NCBI GenBank assembly: GCA_015222065.1
Contig: JADFUQ010000271.1
Coordinates: 1 to 12,726, forward strand
DNA: 12,726 bases
Origin: Bacteroidota bacterium
GTDB taxonomy: Bacteria > Bacteroidota > Bacteroidia > Bacteroidales > VadinHA17
Direction: 5' to 3'
Shown here: piece after piece, positions 7,738 through 12,726 of the stretch
Numbering within the stretch: position 1 is the first letter of the stretch
Layout of the letters: each line of letters begins with the position of its first letter
Translations under genes and position numbers: made by a program
Notes under the pieces: model-generated
The model's input: only the letters and a program-made list of their open reading frames with translations
Told to the model about the DNA's origin: nothing
Database searches by the model: none

Positions 7738-7769
7738 AAAATCCTGGCTTATTTGCCGGGATTTTTTTT
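7738..7769. terminator. Bidirectional intrinsic terminator between rpoD and the kinase gene
   Basis: ATCCTGGC (7741-7748) pairs with GCCGGGAT (7755-7762), one G-T pair, loop TTATTT. It is followed by T8 on the plus strand; on the minus strand an equally T-rich stretch follows. It starts 24 bp after the rpoD stop and lies about 50 bp after the stop of the converging kinase gene, so it can serve both. Confidence 0.9.
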
Positions 7770-7789
7770 AAACTCTTTTTATGTAAAAG

Positions 7790-7817
7790 AGGTTTCCATT
7801 TTCAACTTCCTAAGTGC
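7790..7817 (-). repeat. Weak heptad-like tract after the kinase gene
   Basis: On the minus strand, 1 nt after the kinase stop, four consecutive heptads begin with G (GCACTTA, then GGAAGTT, and two beginning GAAA). Sequence similarity to the gyrB and dapF units is low, so only the period supports it. The last heptad overlaps an AAACCTC/GAGTTT hairpin at 7769-7796. Confidence 0.3.
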
Positions 7818-7818
7818 C

Positions 7819-10290
7819 CTATGATTTAAAGACTGGAACAGTAAAACAGAATTTACTACCTTTCCCTTTTTTACTACTAACCCTGATCTGTCCACCATTC
7901 TTTTTAACAAACTCTTTACATATTATAAGTCCAATTCCGGTACCTTTTTCTTTATTACCGGAACCGATAGAGGTGTTTTTAACATCTATTCTGAACAATT
8001 TCTCAATATCTTCATCTGTAAGTCCAGTCCCGGTATCTTTTATTTCTATTTCAATCATATTGTTTTTTTGCAAAGCGTTTATCTCAATAGTTCCACCATC
8101 AACATTAAATTTAATTGCATTGGATACCAGGTTTCTTATTACTGTATTTATCATATCCGTATCAACAAAAACAGAAAGACCCTCTTTAAGGTTATTTTTT
8201 ATCTTAATGTTCCTTTTTTCGGCATTCATTTTCAATAACGAGATGTTATGAAAAACAAGCAGGTATAAATCGTTTTTTTCAGGACTGTATTTTAGTCTTC
8301 CTGTTTGTGACATTGACCATTGCAGAAGATTTTCGAGTAAGTTGTAAAGGAGAGTAACAGATTTATTTATTCTGTTAATTGACATATTCTTATCCGTTTC
8401 ACTTAAATCGTCAAATCCTTCAGATAAAGATGTAGTAACTGATAATAAAACAGAAAAAGGATTTTTTAGATCATGAGCAATGATAGAGAAAAACTTGTCT
8501 TTTGCAGCATTTAGTTTTTCCAGGTTATCCCGTTGCGCTGAAATTTCACTCTCGGCAAGCTTGATTTTACTGATGTCCGTATCAATTGCAATCAGCATTA
8601 TAACTTCATTATCCTTGTCAAGGATGGGAGTAAGAGTAGTTTGAGCCCAAATACGCTTGCCCGACCTGGTTTGCTCATGCGAAGTATATACTATTGATTT
8701 TTTCTCAGATATACACTTTTTGAAAATAGTTTCAATTTTCGGATTCATACTGAAATTCAGGATGTTATGTCCGACTTCACTAACAAATTGTTCATAAGTG
8801 TACCCATATAACCTGGTTAAACCTTCATTGATCCATTCCAGGTTTCCTTCAAAATCCATTATCATTATAGCATTATCCGTTTCACTTGCTACAATAGATA
8901 ATTTTTCAAGTTCTTTGTTTTTTTCTATTAATAATTCTGACTGGGACTGAACAGCTTTTCTCGATTCTTTCAACTGGTTACGCATCTCAACAAGAGATTT
9001 TCCAAGAGTATCATCTGGGCTTAGTAGTTGATAATCGGCATCTAAATCACTGTTTCCAATTTTTTTTGCAAAAGCAACGGTTCTGTTTAAACCATCAAGA
9101 AGAATATTGGCTGAATGAGTCATATCGCCTATCTCGTCATTTGTACTGACTATCAACCTTTTTGCATCGTTTATTTGTCCCCCGGCAAGTTTTTTAAATA
9201 AATCAGTAGTTGATTTCAGGGGTTTAGTGATATTTGATGAGATTATCCATATTACAAATACAAGTGCAAAGAAACCAAGAATACCTGCTGATACAGATAA
9301 ATAGAATGGTGTATTTGCCTCTTTAAGAATTTCCTCCAGGGGAACAACAATTCCGATAGACCATGGAGTGTCAGTTCTGCCTGTTTGAAAAGGCACAAAA
9401 GAAACATAAGCCTCTTCATTAAATAGAAATTTTTTCGAAATAAAAGAAAAGCTCTCTCCCCGGCGAATCATTTCTGTTATCTGATGTTTTTTGGTGCAAT
9501 CCGGACAGAAATCTGATACTGACCGGTTGATAAATTTTGAATCCGGATGGGCAACAAAGTGACCGTTATTCGCAATGAGAAAAGTGTAACTGTTTTTAAA
9601 GGATTCAAGCTCATTAATTATTTTCTGGAACTTTGTAAGTGGAATATCTACACCGGTTAATCCGATAAACCGGTCGTTTTTCATTATGGGTATTATTATT
9701 GTTGCCTCAAGAATCGCTTCTTCTCCTAATGGTTCATCAGACGGAAGTGCTTGTTCGTGTTGGTAAGTATAGTAATATGGTCTGGTTAAATACTCTTTCC
9801 CTGATGATTTTACTTTATAGTAAATTCCTGATGTGTCATCCCCTTCGATATCTAATATTTCGTCTTTTTCTACGATTTGTCCGGCATCCCTGTATAATGA
9901 TTTTCTTTTTCTTCCATAGGATTTATGGTAATCAGGATCAATGTATTGTAACTCCCACTGAAGAAATGCAGCAATATACTCAGGATTCCTGACCAGCACG
10001 TTATGGAGTATCATTTCAGTAATAGACTCTCTCTGGTTTTCAATAAGAGAATCCATTTTCTCAAATGTATGTGAAAGGGTTCTGGCAGCTCCAAAATACT
10101 CATTTAACCTCGATTGAACAAGGAAAGCAGATTCCTTCGCATGTAAATCTGCAATCTTCATTATATCCTTTAATGCCCTTTTCCTGAATGTTATACTAAT
10201 CGAACCTAATGCAGCAATATATATCAGTACTGTTGTTGAAAGGATAAACAGGAACATCTTACTTTTAAGTTTCCATTTCATATTTTGCAC
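7819..10290 (-). CDS. Membrane sensor histidine kinase (dCache-like sensor, HAMP, PAS, HisKA, HATPase_c)
   Basis: Inner-membrane two-component sensor of 823 aa. Transmembrane helix 1 is at about 12-34; a periplasmic double-Cache-like sensor spans about 40-325, with the ligand-side pattern TRPYYY (169-174), GVDI (213-216) and FVAHPDS; transmembrane helix 2 is at about 330-351. HAMP follows (353-410, ITKPL then NDEIGDM), a helical linker, and a PAS domain (470-580, with WINEGLTRLYGY). The kinase core has the H-box FSIIAHDLKNPF (phospho-acceptor His606), N-box NLVSNAIKFN (Asn724), G1 DTGTGL (752-757) and G2 GTGIGL (783-788). There is no receiver domain and no response-regulator gene in the window, so the partner is elsewhere. 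The sensor carries a Cys262-x-x-Cys265 pair. The start at 10290 could instead be the fourth codon (MKWKLKSK). Signal unknown. Confidence 0.95.
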   Translation of the reverse strand: MQNMKWKLKSKMFLFILSTTVLIYIAALGSISITFRKRALKDIMKIADLHAKESAFLVQSRLNEYFGAARTLSHTFEKMDSLIENQRESITEMILHNVLVRNPEYIAAFLQWELQYIDPDYHKSYGRKRKSLYRDAGQIVEKDEILDIEGDDTSGIYYKVKSSGKEYLTRPYYYTYQHEQALPSDEPLGEEAILEATIIIPIMKNDRFIGLTGVDIPLTKFQKIINELESFKNSYTFLIANNGHFVAHPDSKFINRSVSDFCPDCTKKHQITEMIRRGESFSFISKKFLFNEEAYVSFVPFQTGRTDTPWSIGIVVPLEEILKEANTPFYLSVSAGILGFFALVFVIWIISSNITKPLKSTTDLFKKLAGGQINDAKRLIVSTNDEIGDMTHSANILLDGLNRTVAFAKKIGNSDLDADYQLLSPDDTLGKSLVEMRNQLKESRKAVQSQSELLIEKNKELEKLSIVASETDNAIMIMDFEGNLEWINEGLTRLYGYTYEQFVSEVGHNILNFSMNPKIETIFKKCISEKKSIVYTSHEQTRSGKRIWAQTTLTPILDKDNEVIMLIAIDTDISKIKLAESEISAQRDNLEKLNAAKDKFFSIIAHDLKNPFSVLLSVTTSLSEGFDDLSETDKNMSINRINKSVTLLYNLLENLLQWSMSQTGRLKYSPEKNDLYLLVFHNISLLKMNAEKRNIKIKNNLKEGLSVFVDTDMINTVIRNLVSNAIKFNVDGGTIEINALQKNNMIEIEIKDTGTGLTDEDIEKLFRIDVKNTSIGSGNKEKGTGIGLIICKEFVKKNGGQIRVSSKKGKGSKFCFTVPVFKS

Positions 10291-10320
10291 AGGTTTCTTT
10301 TAGCAATAACGATGTTCAGG

Positions 10321-10355
10321 TTTAAAAATTATTCTGCATTTTAAAGTATGCAGAA
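10321..10355 (-). terminator. Palindrome and T-stretch after the DUF2891 gene
   Basis: TTCTGCAT (10332-10339) and ATGCAGAA (10348-10355) form a perfect 8-bp inverted repeat with an 8-nt loop. Read on the minus strand it lies 33 bp after the DUF2891 stop and is followed by TAATTTTT, which fits a terminator. It also lies 41 bp before the kinase start, so an operator role is possible. Confidence 0.55.
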
Positions 10356-10388
10356 ATACCGTACAAAAATTATGCAAATTATATGTTA

Positions 10389-11522
10389 TTACTCAAGGGT
10401 TGTAAACATATATACCGCAAAAGAAGCTAACCAATGCTCTCCTTCATAATTCCCGCTAGTGATATTCGACAGAGCATCACTGGTATGTTTTTTTCCTGCT
10501 TCAAAAAGAATTTCTTTTGCAGGATGATTATCCGGTAAGGCATTTGCAATACTGAACATACACCATGCCCGGCTAAGATTCAACCCGTCAAGATGTACGA
10601 TTTTCGGGTCGCTGCGGTCACCAACAATTGCCGGTTCTAAAAGATTTTGTGGTTTGCAATCAACTATTACGGGAAGATATTTATCAAACCATTTTGTAAA
10701 ATTATCCTGGTTTAGTACACGCCTCATAAGGTCGCATTCCTGAAGGGAAGGTGAAAGAAAATCGTCCCCATCAGGTTCCCAGGATGCAGGTGCGTTAATA
10801 TCATTTATATAATAGGCAATACTGCGTTCAATCAAAACTTTTTCCAGCTCTTTATTACCTGAAGTTTGAGCCCAATCAAGCGCAAACGACATTCCAAAAG
10901 CTGTATTGGGATGCACACCCCGCCGGATAGGATATGTTTGTTTAGGAAGAAATTCGATATACCGGTTCGCAATTGCATCGGCAAGTGGCTGCAGGTTTTC
11001 AAACCATTTGTTCCCCTGCGGATCATCCCATGAATATAATTCTTCGGCGAGTTTTAACAGCCATGCCCATCCGTATGTTCTCTCAAAAGATTTCCTGCTT
11101 GCCTGGTGAATATATTCAACCTCTTTACCGATGCTCTCTTTTGTGATATTTTTATCAATGGTATCTATTATATCATTTCTCAGTTCCAGGTTAGGAAAAC
11201 TCTTGAGCAGCTTTACCAGCATCCAGTGACCATGTACCGAAGAATGCCAGTCGAAACATCCGTAAAATGCCGGATGCAGTGTTTCCGGACCCAATACCTC
11301 CGTTGAATCATTCATTACATGAGATAATTTGTTTGGATATTCCCTGCTGATGCAATTATATGCAAGTTTTGACAGATGATTGGCAGTTTCAATATCAAGT
11401 ACCGGTATATTTATTTTGTCAACATCCATATTATCATCTTTTGTTTGGTTGCGGTTAACATTATTGCAACCAATTGGCAGAATAAATAGTAGGATAAATA
11501 AATTAAAAATGAATCTTTTCAT
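10389..11522 (-). CDS. DUF2891 family lipoprotein, function unknown
   Basis: 377 aa. The N-terminus is a lipoprotein signal peptide (MKRF, hydrophobic to residue 17, PIGC with Cys19 as lipidation site; Pro at -3 is unusual). No acidic export signal follows the cysteine. The rest matches, from memory, the DUF2891 family over nearly its full length: GCFDWHSSVHGHW (near 88-100), RTYGWAWLLKLAEEL (about 148-162), RRGVHPNTAFGM (about 200-211), PDGDDFLSPSLQE (about 249-261) and the ending EHWLASFAVY. The repeated helix pairs with conserved His, Asp, Glu and Trp suggest an alpha/alpha-toroid carbohydrate-active-enzyme-like fold, but that is inference and no activity is known to me. It is transcribed away from the unusual 11556-11703 element and followed by a hairpin terminator. 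Confidence 0.85.
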   Translation of the reverse strand: MKRFIFNLFILLFILPIGCNNVNRNQTKDDNMDVDKINIPVLDIETANHLSKLAYNCISREYPNKLSHVMNDSTEVLGPETLHPAFYGCFDWHSSVHGHWMLVKLLKSFPNLELRNDIIDTIDKNITKESIGKEVEYIHQASRKSFERTYGWAWLLKLAEELYSWDDPQGNKWFENLQPLADAIANRYIEFLPKQTYPIRRGVHPNTAFGMSFALDWAQTSGNKELEKVLIERSIAYYINDINAPASWEPDGDDFLSPSLQECDLMRRVLNQDNFTKWFDKYLPVIVDCKPQNLLEPAIVGDRSDPKIVHLDGLNLSRAWCMFSIANALPDNHPAKEILFEAGKKHTSDALSNITSGNYEGEHWLASFAVYMFTTLE

Positions 11523-11555
11523 GAAAAATATATTTTCTATTCATTATTGATTTAA

Positions 11556-11703
11556 GAACAAGGAACACCGATTAACGATTTTTGATTTATTTAGTAATAA
11601 TGATTTTTTCAAATCATATTTATTCATTTCGGTCTATTTCTTCTAAATTCTTAAATCGTTAACTTTTCTCATGAACGAAGTGAGTAATCCTTGTTCGATA
11701 TTC
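11556..11703. repeat. Inverted, 7-bp-periodic intergenic element with nested palindromes
   Basis: On the plus strand five consecutive heptads from 11556 to 11590 begin with GA (first unit GAACAAG). From the other end, on the minus strand, heptads again begin with GA (11703 back to 11683, second unit GAACAAG; another block at 11657-11637). Nested inverted repeats are GAACAAGGA (11556-11564)/TCCTTGTTC (11688-11696), TTAACGATTT (11572-11581)/AAATCGTTAA (11653-11662) and a central hairpin ATGATTT (11600-11606)/AAATCAT (11611-11617). There is no ORF. It resembles intergenic repeats I recall from environmental Bacteroidota; no transposase or target duplication is visible. Confidence 0.75.
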
Positions 11704-11731
11704 AATTATTATTTCTGTTTTTCTAGCTTGA

Positions 11732-11780
11732 ACATAACATTTAACATATCACTGTAACACTTATCCTAATTTCCCTAACC
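11732..11780 (-). repeat. Degenerate 7-bp tract directly after ung
   Basis: Read on the minus strand from the ung stop, seven heptads follow, of which six begin with G (for example GGTTAGG, GGATAAG and the last two beginning GTTA). The stop codon itself lies in an in-phase eighth unit that also begins with G. Degenerate, but with the same period, orientation and G-start as after gyrB and dapF. Confidence 0.55.
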
Positions 11781-11783
11781 TGA

Positions 11784-12446
11784 CTACCATTCCATGGGTT
11801 CCATTCCATGTTCCCCGAGATATGCATTTGCTTTGCTGAAATGTTTATTCCCAAAAAAACCATGACTGGCAGAAAGCGGGGAGGGGTGAGGTGATTCAAG
11901 TACAAGATGTTTTGTCCTGTCGATAGTTTCACCCTTTTTCTGTGCATACGATCCCCATAATATAAAAACAACATGATTTTTTTCATTAGCAACCAGCCGC
12001 ACAACCTCATCAGTAAACAGTTCCCATCCTTTGTTTTGGTGCGAACCTGCCTGTCCTGCTCTCACAGTAAGTGTTGCATTAAGCAGAAGAACTCCCTGTT
12101 CAGCCCAGCGCTCCAGGTTACCTGAATCGGGCAGGGAGATACCCAGGTCGTTATGAATTTCCTTAAAAATATTGATCAGGCTGGGAGGGAAGGCAACCCC
12201 ATCTTTTACTGAAAAGCAGAGACCATGTGCCTGACCAGGTCCGTGATAAGGATCCTGCCCCAGGATAACAATCTTGACATTTTCGAAAGGGCACTTGTCA
12301 AAAGCATTAAAGATCAGCCTCCCGGGCGGATAAATAGTATGTGAATTATACTCCTTTTTAACAAAATTTGTAAGGTTAATGAAATACTCCTTTTCAAACT
12401 CATTTTGCAGCCTGGTTTTCCACGACTGTTCTATTTTAACATCCAT
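11784..12446 (-). CDS. ung: Uracil-DNA glycosylase, family 1
   Basis: Removes uracil from DNA as the first step of base-excision repair. 220 aa, the normal length. All family-1 motifs are present: the water-activating loop GQDPYH (63-68, catalytic Asp65), the proline loop AFPPSL (85-90), LLLNATLTV (120-128, uracil-binding Asn123), the GSHQNKGW segment (134-141) and the DNA-intercalation loop HPSPLS (187-192, catalytic His187). It starts at ATG 12446; an in-frame earlier start is not supported. The gene stands alone on the minus strand, and I found no convincing promoter in 12447-12560. There is no hairpin terminator after the TAG; a 7-bp-period tract follows instead. The last codons contain a 10-bp direct repeat (CCATTCCATG on the plus strand), which encodes the normal C-terminal end. 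Confidence 0.98.
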   Translation of the reverse strand: MDVKIEQSWKTRLQNEFEKEYFINLTNFVKKEYNSHTIYPPGRLIFNAFDKCPFENVKIVILGQDPYHGPGQAHGLCFSVKDGVAFPPSLINIFKEIHNDLGISLPDSGNLERWAEQGVLLLNATLTVRAGQAGSHQNKGWELFTDEVVRLVANEKNHVVFILWGSYAQKKGETIDRTKHLVLESPHPSPLSASHGFFGNKHFSKANAYLGEHGMEPMEW

Positions 12447-12726
12447 AAAACAAAATTTTCACTAATCTACAAATAATGTTTATGAACCGTGTATGCTGGA
12501 GGGGATTTTTGTTGAAGCAAGGACGATCGGGTAATCATCCCTGAATTCAATAAATCGTCTTATAGCGGACAAAATAGAATTAAACGATATCCGAAAATAT
12601 ATTATCAAGTATTGGGATCTTCTCTTATTTGCCAAATTATTTGTAACTTGTAGAATTCTAAATCTAAATAATTCTTATTGAATAACATTACATAGCTTAT
12701 TTCTGATTTTATCGGGGATTAACTAA
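12447..12726. other. AT-rich region upstream of ung without a recognisable gene
   Basis: All frames are interrupted; no reading frame enters from the right edge, and the longest start-to-stop run I see is about 22 codons. No consensus promoter, repeat or RNA gene was recognised. Confidence 0.5.

Noticed and set aside
7814..8251. 145-codon plus-strand frame rich in Phe, Leu and Ser
   Set aside because: It lies wholly opposite the HATPase domain of the histidine kinase and is an antisense shadow with no start context.
11787..11812. 10-bp direct repeat at the 3' end of ung
   Set aside because: It encodes the normal C-terminal residues, with no sign of duplication or frameshift.
12480..12550. 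Short reading frame starting near the ATG at 12478
   Set aside because: Only about 22 codons, no similarity recognised and no start signal.

Overview
The window looks like a chromosomal piece of an AT-rich member of the Bacteroidota, probably of the Bacteroidales or Marinilabiliales type. Three things point there. The primary sigma factor is the short form (286 aa) without region 1.1. Two promoters fit the Bacteroidota consensus TTTG/TTG - about 20 bp - TAnnTTTG. Most genes lack a Shine-Dalgarno sequence. Every protein is an ordinary bacterial type. I see no insertion sequence, phage, CRISPR array, tRNA or rRNA.

Layout, left to right: an outer-membrane beta-barrel protein entering from the left edge (+); gyrB (+); a remnant of a secreted M28-type peptidase (+) cut off after about 63 codons; dapF (-); an HtrA/Do periplasmic protease (+); the primary sigma factor rpoD (+); a sensor histidine kinase with a dCache-like sensor, HAMP and PAS (-); a DUF2891 lipoprotein (-); ung (-). 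About 280 bp of AT-rich DNA without a gene follow to the right edge. dapF and htrA are divergent, the peptidase remnant and dapF are convergent, and rpoD and the kinase are convergent. Most genes look like single transcription units: lysine/peptidoglycan precursor synthesis (dapF), envelope protein quality control (htrA), global transcription (rpoD), DNA topology (gyrB) and uracil repair (ung).

The unusual content is between the genes. Degenerate tandem tracts with a 7-bp period follow the stop codons of gyrB, dapF and ung, and more weakly the kinase. In each case the G-rich strand is the coding strand of the gene just ended. Nearly the same unit occurs after gyrB (GTTACGG) and after dapF (GTTACTG). 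A larger element between DUF2891 and ung (about 11556-11703) is built of GA-starting heptads reading inward from both ends on opposite strands, with nested inverted repeats. Genes followed by a clear hairpin terminator (htrA, rpoD, DUF2891) lack such tracts. The peptidase remnant runs straight into the dapF tract, which supplies its stop codon, yet it keeps a perfect consensus promoter. Other points of note are a strong Shine-Dalgarno before rpoD, unusual for this phylum, and an Asn-Gly hexamer-repeat insertion in GyrB.
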